A DNA stretch of 64,000 nt from Hyphomicrobium_A sp963759735 (lineage in GTDB: Bacteria; Pseudomonadota; Alphaproteobacteria; Rhizobiales; Hyphomicrobiaceae): NCBI GenBank assembly GCA_963759735.1, contig CAVXAF010000007.1, forward strand, positions 992,001 to 1,056,000, in the 5' to 3' direction. Position 1 is the first letter of the stretch; every line of letters starts with the position of its first letter. Under the pieces are notes generated by a model, which saw only the letters and a program-made list of their open reading frames with translations, did not search any database and was not told the DNA's origin. Positions 18,509 to 26,828 of the stretch are shown piece by piece. The position numbers and the translations under genes are program-made.

Positions 18509-18777
18509 CGACCGTGTCCCCCCAATATCAACGCCGGAGCTGCCTCCGCCTCCCTGGTAACGGCCCACGGCTAGGCAATCCGTCGCAAATTCCTAGAGAT
18601 CGCAATGTTTTATCGCTCGTCGATGGAGTCCAACTCGTCCCTGTCAGAGGCGGGGGGGCCGCCTTAAGAACGCGCATCAGGCCGTCTGCGATTTCGGCTG
18701 GTCTGCCTCAAACAGCGGACGTAGCGGCCGCGGACCTTCGCATGGCGACCCAAAGCGAGGCAGACTTCCGCAATGGG

Positions 18778-18906
18778 ACACTGCTGCTGGGCACCAACGG
18801 CAAGATATTCACGCTCGAAGCGTCCTTGCTGCCGGAGCGCGCGCAGGCTGGGCGCGTTGCGCCGCGCGGCTTCCCCAAGTCGAACAGCTTCGGCCCGGCG
18901 TTTTAG
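18778..18906 (+). pseudogene. Internally deleted remnant of a second parC 3' end
   Basis: Codons matching parC 559-576 (LLLGTNGKIFTLEASLLP) are joined directly to codons matching the last 23 residues (ERAQAGRVAPRGFPKSNSF onwards, then GPAF and the stop). The join keeps frame and removes about 150 codons. Over roughly 126 compared bases there are six differences from parC, and all are synonymous. Upstream of 18778 there is no parC similarity. The remnant is open in frame with unrelated upstream sequence, but I see no sign that this is a functional protein. Confidence 0.85.
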
Positions 18907-18943
18907 GGGGCGGCCGAGCTACTGTTCTGCGCGATCGCGGCGA

Positions 18944-19972
18944 CTAGTTGGAATGAGCAAGCTGGTAACAGATTGCCGGCGTGTCGCGCTCGCGCGAGCC
19001 GTCATGGGCGGCGTACCGGCCGGGAGCCTCATCCTTCCGCAGCGCGTCGCCGGCGATCGTGTAATAGAACTGCGGGGGGCGCGATAGATCGATCGACAGC
19101 AGGCGCGATTGCTCCCAGAGGAAGGCATGGAATGTCCTCACCTCGCTTCGGTCCTTGAAGATTGCGACGACCGTGGCTTCGGTGTGAAGCCGCTCTGCGA
19201 TGCGATCGGCGATGCCTCCGGGCATGACTGCGTGAGCATAGCCGGGTACGACGACGAGTTTGCCGCCTCCCGCCGCCGCGACTTCGCGCTCAATGTAAGC
19301 GGCGAGTTCGTCATCATGACTGAGCCGCTCACGCATGATGGCTGCGTCGCGCTGTGACTTCGTCACTTTGCCGTCGAGACCCACTCTCAGCCAAGCCACG
19401 TCGTCTAACTCGGCGAGGCATCGATAGACAGGGTCTTTGATCGTACTGAAACCGCCCAGCGGATTGTTGAAGTCGTAGAAAATGGGATTGATGCCGAGGC
19501 GCTTGGCGAGCAGCACCTGGCTGCCGAGGGCGAATGCCACCCGATGCTGTGTTGCACTGGACGTTTCATTGGGATGATCCGGATCGACGAAGTGCCAATG
19601 GTCAGCGCGCAGGATGTCCTCTGCGAACGCCTCGACGTCGGCCTCGGTTTCGATGCGCATGGCTTGACGACCGAGAACGCGTGGCATCTCGATGGCGATG
19701 TGGCGCACCCCTGATCGCGCCATGGTTTCGAATAGGGCGACCGAGGAGAAAAATGCGATACGATCGCGCACCCCGTGTTTGACGTCAGCCAGGACGATCA
19801 AGTCGCGCGACTGCAAGACCGCTTCAAGCGACGGGGGAATATGCTCAGCCTGATCCGCAGAGGCCGGGTGGGCCATCGCCAGCAAGGCAAGCGCTAGAGC
19901 ATGACAACAAACGTTGCGCAGCGCTCGCTGGAAGCCTCGGGAGGTCGAGAAAAAGAAGACGAGGTTGGTCAT
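18944..19972 (-). CDS. Exported ChaN/Tiki-like protein
   Basis: The 342-residue protein has an N-terminal signal peptide and a domain resembling the ChaN/TraB/erythromycin-esterase-like superfamily. LIVLADVKHGVRDRIAFFSS near the start, IAIEMPRVLGRQAMRIE, IMRERLSH and KLVVVPGYAHAVMPGGIADRI correspond to the conserved acidic, His and Gly-His positions of that fold. Members include heme-binding lipoproteins and metalloproteases, and the exact activity is not readable. The canonical Gly-Glu-x-His start is replaced by LADVKHG. The start could be at 20017 or 19972; the latter precedes the signal peptide. Confidence 0.6.
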   Translation of the reverse strand: MTNLVFFFSTSRGFQRALRNVCCHALALALLAMAHPASADQAEHIPPSLEAVLQSRDLIVLADVKHGVRDRIAFFSSVALFETMARSGVRHIAIEMPRVLGRQAMRIETEADVEAFAEDILRADHWHFVDPDHPNETSSATQHRVAFALGSQVLLAKRLGINPIFYDFNNPLGGFSTIKDPVYRCLAELDDVAWLRVGLDGKVTKSQRDAAIMRERLSHDDELAAYIEREVAAAGGGKLVVVPGYAHAVMPGGIADRIAERLHTEATVVAIFKDRSEVRTFHAFLWEQSRLLSIDLSRPPQFYYTIAGDALRKDEAPGRYAAHDGSRERDTPAICYQLAHSN

Positions 19973-20185
19973 GTATGCGAACCGCCGAATGCTTGTTTCG
20001 GGATGCCCGCCAGACATAACCTCCAGACGTCTCTTTTGATCCCAGGCTATACCGATTTATCGCGCCTGCAACGGGCTCGCCTGCCTCGAGATTGAACAAA
20101 AACTGATAAGTAATGCAGCAGGGACCGGGGCGGTATGGGCGATATTCGAAGCAAGGTACGTCCACCCAACCATGTGAGACAGCAA

Positions 20186-20683
20186 ATGCGCGACAGACGC
20201 CGATTTGGACATCTCTTTCTCGCACTTTTTTCCACATGGGCCCTGCTCGCGGGCGTTTCCCCCTCGTGCGCCCAGTCGCGGCCTCTGCCGCGCCTCACCG
20301 ATCCCGCGGTTGTCCCGGACGATGACCTGACGCTCGTCGTCGGAACACATTTCATCGCTCCGACCACAGACGGGGTATCAGCGAAAGCCCAGTTCACCGA
20401 CGCGCGCATTCCCCTCTCGGCGTTCAACGAGACCGATCGCTGTCTCGATCAGACCGCGCTCGAGGTCGCCACGGAGTATTTCACGACGCTCGGCCGCGTG
20501 CTCGGCAAAGCCGGCCACTACTATTTTCTACCCGAAGACGAGATCAGCAAGGCAGTCTCGATGTGCGAGAAGCTGCATGGCCGGCCACCCCAGGCGTGGG
20601 TCAGCGGGAAAACAAAGATCATAGCATTCGGCAAGGTCGTGCCGACGGTCGATGCATCGGCGCTCGAAAAGTCCGTTCGCTAA
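20186..20683 (+). CDS. Secreted protein of unknown function
   Basis: The 165-residue protein (or 182 from the upstream ATG at 20135) has a signal peptide (LFLALFSTWALLAGVSPSCA). The mature protein includes LTLVVGTHFIAPT, two Cys residues in DRCLDQTALEVA and SMCEKLHG, and a C terminus with TKIIAFGKVVPTV. No family recognised. It diverges from the ChaN-like gene. Confidence 0.6.
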   Translation: MRDRRRFGHLFLALFSTWALLAGVSPSCAQSRPLPRLTDPAVVPDDDLTLVVGTHFIAPTTDGVSAKAQFTDARIPLSAFNETDRCLDQTALEVATEYFTTLGRVLGKAGHYYFLPEDEISKAVSMCEKLHGRPPQAWVSGKTKIIAFGKVVPTVDASALEKSVR

Positions 20684-20761
20684 TGCAAGTTGGGCCGCCT
20701 GATTAGCGCCGGTGACCTGCGGCCAGGCTGATGGAAACAGGAGCCGCGGAGGCACTCGGCG

Positions 20762-21800
20762 TCACGGGCGCGGCGTCGATTGTCCTTCTCTGTCTGGAAA
20801 CACTCTCATCCAGTCGTTCTTCATGCTGACGACGTTCCATCCTCGTTCGGGCGCGGCGTCGAGCGCCTTGTCGAGGCGGCCGAATTGGGACGTGCGATCG
20901 TAGGCAAATTCGCGCCTGGCATCGTCGTGATGCACGATCATGCCGAGACGACGCCCAGGGCCGGTGGTCGTCCATTCGAGCATCTCGAAGTCGCCATCCG
21001 AATTTCCGAACGCCGCGATGGGGCGCTTGCCGATGAATTTTTGGATGCCGACCGGCTTGCCGGCGCCGTCATCGATGAAGTCGACCTTGGGCAACCTGAC
21101 GATGGCCGGGTTCTTAGCGTCCGACTGATATTTCATCTTGATGGAGGAGCCGATGACGTTTTCCGCGGGGATGCCGTACGTTCTCTCGGTCCACGGTCGC
21201 ATGAACTCCACGCCGCCGCCGGAGACGATGAAGACATCGAAGCCATTTGCTTTGAGATAAGCGATGAGTTCGAGCATCGGCTGAAAGATCATCGCCTCGT
21301 CGAGCTTGCCGGTCCTTGAATTTTTCGCTGTCGCGATCCAATCGGTGACGATCTTTTCGAACTCGGCCGTCGGTCATGCCGGCGTGCGTTGCAGCCACGA
21401 TTTCCGCGATGCCCTTCTGCCCCGAGGCGGCGATGCCCTTGATGTCATTCGCCAGGACCGATTTGAACGGCTCGGTGTCCTTCCATTCGGGATGTTCGGG
21501 AGCCATCGCCTTGACGCGGTCCAGCGCGAAGGCGAGCTGCACGTACATAGGCTGCTCGCTCCATAACGTGCCGTCATTGTCGAAGGTGGCGATGCGCTCA
21601 TCCGGTCGGACAAAGTCCGCCGAGCCCTCGGTCGTGACGGCGGCGACGAAGTCGCTTATGGCGCGCTTTGCGGCTCCGTCGTTCCATGACGGGAGAGGAT
21701 CCGGAGTTGCGTTTGCCGACGCTGCGAACGATCCCGCTGCAAGCAACGCTACAGCGATTGCCAACCCAGCGGACCGACCCCTCACAAGCCGCTCATGCAT
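20762..21800 (-). CDS. Exported HAD-superfamily hydrolase, frameshifted
   Basis: The repaired protein has 345 residues. It begins with a signal peptide and the HAD motif I segment IATFDNDGTLWSE, then a helical cap. After HAGMTD the frame changes and continues with MIFQPMLELIAYLK, motif II in FDVFIVSGGGVEF, and motif III/IV in IAAFGNSDGDFEML. One surplus base near 21366-21369 causes the change; reading GACGCCGAG instead of GACGGCCGAG restores frame. The family hydrolyses phosphate esters. It overlaps the arylsulfatase stop by one base (TGATG), so the two form one operon. Close relatives of this exported HAD type are often found beside sulfatases. Confidence 0.82.
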
Positions 21801-23461
21801 CAGTTGCCGGTCGGTAGTCCAATGTTGAAGCCGTCTTTAGCCAGCTGCTCTTGGACGTATTTGAAGCGCTGGTAGCGCGAGATTGTAATCGGCCCCGTGT
21901 AGCTCTCGCTCTGTAGCTTGCGGGGCGGATATTGGATGTAGCTCTTCATAAGCGCCTGCACGGCGTCATTCGCCGGCACGAGTGCCCAGGTGTGCTCGGT
22001 GAAGTTGGTCATGAAGATGTCATAGCGCTCTTGCGGATCGGCCAGGAGATCGAACACCTGCGGAACCGTCGCGACATAGCTTGTCGGACCTTTCCAGCCG
22101 AGGTTGCTGTCGACGGCAAGGCCGCCAGTCTTGGCTCCGTCGTCGCCGCGCAGGTTGAATACGTACTTGAGGTGTCCAACACGAACCGCACCGGGAGAAA
22201 GCTCGTCCTCGGTGAAGTAGAACCAATCCTTCCGCGGTGACTTGCCGGTGCCCATCCAGGCGGGTGTCATGTCGTAGCTATCGAAGGTGATCGGCTGACC
22301 GTCACGATCATTCGTTGGCAGCGACACGCCGCCGAGCGAGGCGAACGTCGCCATCAGATCGAGGTTTCCGAGTATATCGTTGTTGACTGAGCCGCCTTTG
22401 ACCTTTCCGGGCCAGCGCACCATCGTCGGCACCCGGTTGCCGCCTTCGCGAACCGTTCCCTTGGTACCGCGGAACGGCGTGTACCCTGCGTCGGGATAGA
22501 CATCCTGCCACGCGCCATTGTCGACGGTGTAGACGACGACGGTGTTGTCGGCGAGACCAAGTTCGTCGAGTTTGTTCAGCAGATTGCCGATGCGCGTATC
22601 GAGCTCCACCACCGAATCCGAATATTTCGATTTTGAGATCGACTTGTTGATGAAGTCGGGATGCGGCAGGTTCGGCTGGTGGTTCTTCATGAAGTTCACG
22701 TTGATGAAGAACGGCGTGTCCTTGGACTTTGCGGCCGTGTCGAGGAACTCCATGGCCGCCTTCTCGACGTAAGCATCTAGGTAGGGAATGCCGACGACGC
22801 CCTTCTCGGGTGTGTCGACGTACTCTCCGTTGACCTTGAAATCTTCCTTCACCTCCTCACCCGCGTTACCCGTGAGCGAACCCTTCGTCACCTTTTCGTA
22901 CATCGCCCGCAGCTCCGGACTCATATCCGGAAACCACTTGGGATCGGGATAGGTGTAGGCGTTGAGGTGATAAAGGAATGCGTTCTTCATCACGTCGTAG
23001 CCTTGAGCGTTCGGCAGCGCGTAGTCGCTCTCGCCGAGGTGCCACTTGCCGGTGAAGTAGGTCTTGTAGCCCGCTGTCTTGAGCACGGAGCCGAGCGTCC
23101 ACTCCGCACGCGGAAGTCCGCCGCCCTCGCCTTGGAAAGCGACAGTCGTCATGCCGCTTCTGTTGGGGATGCGGCCGGTCTGGATCGCTGCACGTCCTGG
23201 TGTGCAGCTCGGCTGCCCGTAATAGTTGGTGAAGAACATTCCTTCTCGCGCGAAGCGATCGAAGTTCGGCGTCTGCATGCCGCGCGCTTCACCGCCGAGG
23301 TAAGGTCCGAGATCGCCCCAGCCGGTATCGTCGGAAACAATGAGAAGGATGTTGGGCTTGTTGCCAGCGCCCGTCCGGCTCTCAGTTTGCGCAAATGCGC
23401 TTGAGGACAGCAGAGCGACGCTCATTACGATGGCAAGGTTCTTTTGCGCCAAGCGTTGCAT
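21800..23461 (-). CDS. Exported arylsulfatase
   Basis: The 553-residue type I sulfatase has a signal peptide (IVMSVALLSSSAFAQ) and the metal-binding start NILLIVSDDTGWGDLG. The modification motif CTPGR has Cys86 as the residue converted to formylglycine, within GQPSCTPGRAAIQTG. Further hallmarks are FTGKWHLGE with catalytic Lys and His, and VYTVDNGAW. It hydrolyses sulfate esters in the periplasm. Because the motif has Cys, it needs the formylglycine-generating enzyme, which is encoded divergently 235 bases away. GGGAGA lies before the start. It is followed by the HAD hydrolase with a one-base overlap. Confidence 0.95.
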   Translation of the reverse strand: MQRLAQKNLAIVMSVALLSSSAFAQTESRTGAGNKPNILLIVSDDTGWGDLGPYLGGEARGMQTPNFDRFAREGMFFTNYYGQPSCTPGRAAIQTGRIPNRSGMTTVAFQGEGGGLPRAEWTLGSVLKTAGYKTYFTGKWHLGESDYALPNAQGYDVMKNAFLYHLNAYTYPDPKWFPDMSPELRAMYEKVTKGSLTGNAGEEVKEDFKVNGEYVDTPEKGVVGIPYLDAYVEKAAMEFLDTAAKSKDTPFFINVNFMKNHQPNLPHPDFINKSISKSKYSDSVVELDTRIGNLLNKLDELGLADNTVVVYTVDNGAWQDVYPDAGYTPFRGTKGTVREGGNRVPTMVRWPGKVKGGSVNNDILGNLDLMATFASLGGVSLPTNDRDGQPITFDSYDMTPAWMGTGKSPRKDWFYFTEDELSPGAVRVGHLKYVFNLRGDDGAKTGGLAVDSNLGWKGPTSYVATVPQVFDLLADPQERYDIFMTNFTEHTWALVPANDAVQALMKSYIQYPPRKLQSESYTGPITISRYQRFKYVQEQLAKDGFNIGLPTGN

Positions 23462-23696
23462 CGAGGGTCTCCCTCACATCAAACGTTCCATACTCCTGCA
23501 CTCCGAACGTTGCGTGGCAACCAATTGCATCATGCACGGTCCGTTGTTCCGTGTACGTGGTGTGGCAGCGGTTAAGGCTTGAATGCTTCGCAAATTGCAT
23601 CTGGGTCTGCGCGTGCAAACCAACCGATTTTGTTTGCGCAACGCTTACGTTTCAGCGCCACCCTCACGCATCAGAATGTCGGGAGAAACGCGTGTA

Positions 23697-24749
23697 ATGT
23701 GCTCCGCGGCGACAGAAGTGCCGAAGTACGGCGGCGCCAGCGCACCTTTTGTGGTGAGCGCATTGCTTGTTGTGTTTATCGCTCAGGGGGACGTCGCACA
23801 TGCGGCCGGACCGGTCGCGGACTGCAAGGGGCTTGCCTCGCTCACTGCCGCGCAAAGCGAAAATCCCGGCATGGTATTCGTTCCGGGCGGCGCCTTCGTC
23901 ATGGGCTCTGACCGTCATCTCCCCGAGGAGAGATTTACCCATCTGGTCCGGCTCGACGGATTTTGGATGGATGTGACCGAGGTCACCAACGCCGAGTTCG
24001 CTCGGTTCGTTCGGGCAACTGGATACGTGACGAAGGCCGAGCGGCGGGAAGGCCGGGGCGCCGCCGTGTTCACGGCACCCACGCAACTGACGCGCGGCGG
24101 TGACATCTCGCAGTGGTGGCAATTCAAGGAAGATGCGAATTGGCGCCGCCCGGAAGGAGGAGGCAGCACCATCGAAGGGCGCGATAATCATCCGGTCGTC
24201 AACGTGGACTACGAAGATGCGCAGGCTTACGCCAAATGGCGCGGTCGCGACCTGCCGACGGAAGCAGAGTGGGAGTACGCGTCGCGCGGGGGCCATCGCG
24301 CGGAAGTCGGTACGCGCGACGCCTACGAGAACGACAAGCCGCTTGCGAACACGTGGCAGGGTGTGTTTCCGGTGCTCAACACCGGGGAGGACGGCTTTGT
24401 CGGCACCGCGCCGGTCGGCTGCTTCGGGCCCAATGCCTACGGCCTCTACGACATGATCGGCAATGTGTGGGAATGGACCAGCGACTGGTATCGCCGCGGC
24501 CACGCCCGCGATGCCGTGGTGAACCCTCAGGGACCGGCTGGTACTGTGCGCACGGAGCCCGGGCGAGCGCCGAGCCGAGTTATCAAAGGAGGCTCGTTCC
24601 TGTGCGCCTCCAATTATTGCGCTCGCTATCGCTCGACGTCGCGGCAACCGCAGGAAGTCGACCTAGGGACGACGAATATCGGGTTCCGCACCGTCCTGCG
24701 CGCGCCGGGCCCCAAAGTGATCCACGCCCGATCCGAGATCGATGAGTAG
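23697..24749 (+). CDS. Formylglycine-generating enzyme (SUMF1 family), exported
   Basis: The 350-residue protein has an N-terminal hydrophobic signal (FVVSALLVVFIAQGDVAHAA) and an FGE-sulfatase domain. It opens with MVFVPGGAFVMGSD and WMDVTEVTNAEFARFV, and includes DLPTEAEWEYASRGG, YDMIGNVWEWTSDWY and GGSFLCASNYCARYRS. Cys303 and Cys308 in that last motif match the copper-binding catalytic pair of SUMF1 (C-x4-C). It should oxidise the sulfatase Cys to formylglycine. The export signal is notable, because unfolded substrate must then be met outside the cytoplasm. The start at 23697 has GGGAGAA upstream; longer starts are possible. Confidence 0.93.
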   Translation: MCSAATEVPKYGGASAPFVVSALLVVFIAQGDVAHAAGPVADCKGLASLTAAQSENPGMVFVPGGAFVMGSDRHLPEERFTHLVRLDGFWMDVTEVTNAEFARFVRATGYVTKAERREGRGAAVFTAPTQLTRGGDISQWWQFKEDANWRRPEGGGSTIEGRDNHPVVNVDYEDAQAYAKWRGRDLPTEAEWEYASRGGHRAEVGTRDAYENDKPLANTWQGVFPVLNTGEDGFVGTAPVGCFGPNAYGLYDMIGNVWEWTSDWYRRGHARDAVVNPQGPAGTVRTEPGRAPSRVIKGGSFLCASNYCARYRSTSRQPQEVDLGTTNIGFRTVLRAPGPKVIHARSEIDE

Positions 24750-24922
24750 TGTCTGATTCTGACTCCCGCACAGTAGACCGCCTCTTCGATCCGTATGGAC
24801 GCTCGTTGGTTCGAGGGCGGCGTTGACGTGCGCCGGCCGCCATGTCCGCCGCGGAAGCATTTTCACCCCGAGATGGAGGAAGCTGTTACCGTTCTGAGCA
24901 ATTCGCTAAAAAGGTGGATGCC

Positions 24923-25690
24923 ATGCGGCGGGCAGCAATTCTGTTGGGAACATTAGCTTGGTGTTTCCCCGCCGCTTCACAGGGCGTCGACTGGCGCGGT
25001 GTCTACGTCGGCGGGTTCGCCGGCGCGGCCTGGATGGACAGGCAATCTGCGACCGAACTCACTGGCGAGTGGAATAACACCGCCAATCCAGTCAACCAAT
25101 TGGACAGGGACGCACTCCTGCCACTGCTCAACAGCGGGATGACCAGCACCAGCGCAATTGGTGGCGCGGCCGTGGGCTACAACTGGCAGGTGCACAGCTT
25201 CCTGGTCGGCGTCGAAGCTGACTACAGCGCGCTCGATGGCAAGAACAGCACGACGAGCACCATCACCGCCTTCAATCCGTACCGGGTGGAGGCCTCGACC
25301 GACATTGATTGGGTTGCTACGTTGCGCGGGCGGCTTGGTGTCGCCTTTGATCGAAGTCTCGTTTACGTCACGGGCGGTTTGGCATTCGGCGAGCGCAGCT
25401 TCAATCAGTCGATTGTGCAGCTCAATTTTCCGTACATTCAGACAGGTGCATCCAGCTCCACTCAAGCGGGCTGGGTGCTCGGCGCCGGGCTCGAGCATGC
25501 CCTCGACGACGCATGGTCGTTCCGACTGCAGTACCAGCATGTCGATTTGGGTTCTGAAAGCGATGGCAGTGCTGGTGTCTGCCCCTCGCCGTCTGTGGCG
25601 GCCTGTGCGGCCTACACCGGATCGCACAAGGTCGACTTTGCGCTCGATAGCGTGACCGCCGGTATCAACTACCGGTTCGGCCAACCCTGA
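24923..25690 (+). CDS. Outer-membrane beta-barrel protein (Omp25/porin-like)
   Basis: The 255-residue protein has a signal peptide and alternating beta strands typical of small Hyphomicrobiales barrels: WRGVYVGGFAGAAW at the start, AIGGAAVGYNWQVHSFLVGV, ATLRGRLGVAFDRSLVYVTGGLAFG, and a final strand ending in YRFGQP. It has two Cys in SAGVCPSPSVAACAA. It follows the FGE gene in the same direction. It could stabilise the envelope or admit sulfated substrate, but that role is inferred only from position. Confidence 0.85.
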   Translation: MRRAAILLGTLAWCFPAASQGVDWRGVYVGGFAGAAWMDRQSATELTGEWNNTANPVNQLDRDALLPLLNSGMTSTSAIGGAAVGYNWQVHSFLVGVEADYSALDGKNSTTSTITAFNPYRVEASTDIDWVATLRGRLGVAFDRSLVYVTGGLAFGERSFNQSIVQLNFPYIQTGASSSTQAGWVLGAGLEHALDDAWSFRLQYQHVDLGSESDGSAGVCPSPSVAACAAYTGSHKVDFALDSVTAGINYRFGQP

Positions 25691-25754
25691 GAACCGGCCT
25701 GCCAAGCATGTAGATCAAGCACTTTTTGTCGCGATCGGTTGTGGAATAAAACTA

Positions 25755-25783
25755 AGCCCCGGCGCACCGAGTGCGCCGGGGCT
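25755..25783 (-). terminator. Strong intrinsic terminator read leftwards
   Basis: A perfect 13-base-pair stem (AGCCCCGGCGCAC with GTGCGCCGGGGCT) has a three-base loop. On the minus strand it is followed by TAGTTTTATT, so it fits termination of leftward transcripts. The only leftward reading frame nearby is the tiny gene at 26039-26101, 255 bases upstream. On the plus strand it could also stop the barrel-protein transcript, though without a T run. Confidence 0.75.
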
Positions 25784-26038
25784 GACCCTGTGGAGGGTCG
25801 GACGCGGGGACGGGGGACATCGACCCGCGTCACGAACGGCCATCGGGGGGATAGGCTCGCTCGGGTGACATAGATAGGGTCCCCTCGCCGGATTTCAACC
25901 CAACAGTCCCGCGCTTCCAGTCCGGCACCCAACAGTCCGCCACCGACGGCCTGCGACCGCCCGCGCGATGGTAAACGCGGCGGACGGGCAGCGATTTACC
26001 AGGCGCCGCACCACGGGCACGCGCGGGCTGGGCGCGAC
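25784..26038. other. Untranslated stretch between a tiny gene and a terminator
   Basis: About 255 bases with no convincing long gene. If the tiny gene at 26039-26101 is transcribed leftwards to the terminator at 25755-25783, this would be a long 3' region of that RNA. It holds short repeats, ACCCAACAGTCCCGC and ACCCAACAGTCCGCC, at about 25899 and 25926. Confidence 0.45.
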
Positions 26039-26101
26039 TTACCGACCGGCGCGATAGCGGCGGTACTGATGGCACGCGAACGCGATGAGAAATAAGGTCA
26101 T
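26039..26101 (-). CDS. Candidate 20-residue membrane peptide
   Basis: From ATG at 26101 the frame encodes MTLFLIAFACHQYRRYRAGR and stops at TAA. It has a strong ribosome site, CAGGAG, seven bases before the ATG. The peptide has a hydrophobic half with one Cys and a basic, Tyr/Arg-rich half, as in small single-span membrane peptides. It is too short for statistical support, so the call rests on the ribosome site and amphipathic layout. Confidence 0.4.
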   Translation of the reverse strand: MTLFLIAFACHQYRRYRAGR

Positions 26102-26266
26102 GGGGCGCTCCTGGTGCGAGGCGCGTTAATGCGTCCTGCCGGCGGCAACATGCGCGAACGGGTTGCGGCGCTCAGTTCCGGAGGAAACAGAACGTTACGA
26201 ATGCCGGTACGCCGTGCAGAAGGCGCCAGCCGCGCCGGCGCCCGGTTGCATCAATCCCAGCCTGTG

Positions 26267-26629
26267 TCACTTCCAGAGCAGCGTGTTGTCCTGGATGACG
26301 AGCGTCTTGGCCTTGCAGTAGTCGACCGGCGCATCGAAGTAGCTGCCGTCGACCAGATGGATCTGCGTGCGCACCTCGCACTTGCCTTCGTCCGTCTCGA
26401 AGTCGAGCTTGATCTTGTCGCCGGGCTCGATGCGGTCGGACAGCCAGTTTTCGCTCCACTCGCCGTCTTCCTGCGTGCGCAGCTCGTTCACCGTGCCGGT
26501 CAACTCGTTCTCGACGTCGAAGTACCAGTGCTTGTCGTCTTCCGCGTAGGCGCCGCCCGTGCCCAACATGGCGACGGCCAACGCCGTCCCGATTATCGCC
26601 GCCGCAACCACGGCTATCGCTCGCGTCAT
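26267..26629 (-). CDS. Small secreted protein of unknown function
   Basis: The 120-residue protein starts at an ATG preceded by GGGGGAG and has a signal peptide (AVVAAAIIGTALAVAMLG, then GAYAED). The mature part, about 95 residues, looks like a compact beta sandwich: WYFDVENELTGTVNELRTQ, IEPGDKIKLDFETDEGKCEV and DAPVDYCKAKTLVIQD, with two Cys likely forming a disulfide. I know similar periplasmic proteins from Hyphomicrobiales without a role. Confidence 0.75.
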   Translation of the reverse strand: MTRAIAVVAAAIIGTALAVAMLGTGGAYAEDDKHWYFDVENELTGTVNELRTQEDGEWSENWLSDRIEPGDKIKLDFETDEGKCEVRTQIHLVDGSYFDAPVDYCKAKTLVIQDNTLLWK

Positions 26630-26828
26630 GTCCGCTCCCCCATTCGACGTTCGTCTTGAGTGGTATGGCACATCAGGGATTCGCCATGCACGCAATGCTG
26701 ACCGTGCGCGCATTGAGGGGCCCAATCCTTGCCGCTAACGACAGATCGAAGCAGCCGTTGCCAGGCGTCGGCCGCAGACCTACCTTGCGCGCTGATTGCA
26801 ACAGCAACAACAATATCGGGAAGCCGAA

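Noticed and set aside
15549..18777. Calling the parC-bounded segment an integrative element
   Set aside because: No integrase, recombinase, transposase or relaxase is encoded, and the repeats are coding sequence with a large internal deletion. A duplication scar is equally possible.
18421..18906. A 161-residue frame ending in ParC-like sequence as a real gene
   Set aside because: Only the last 43 codons resemble ParC; the front is antisense to the L,D-transpeptidase signal region and has no start context. It is a fortuitous fusion with the remnant.
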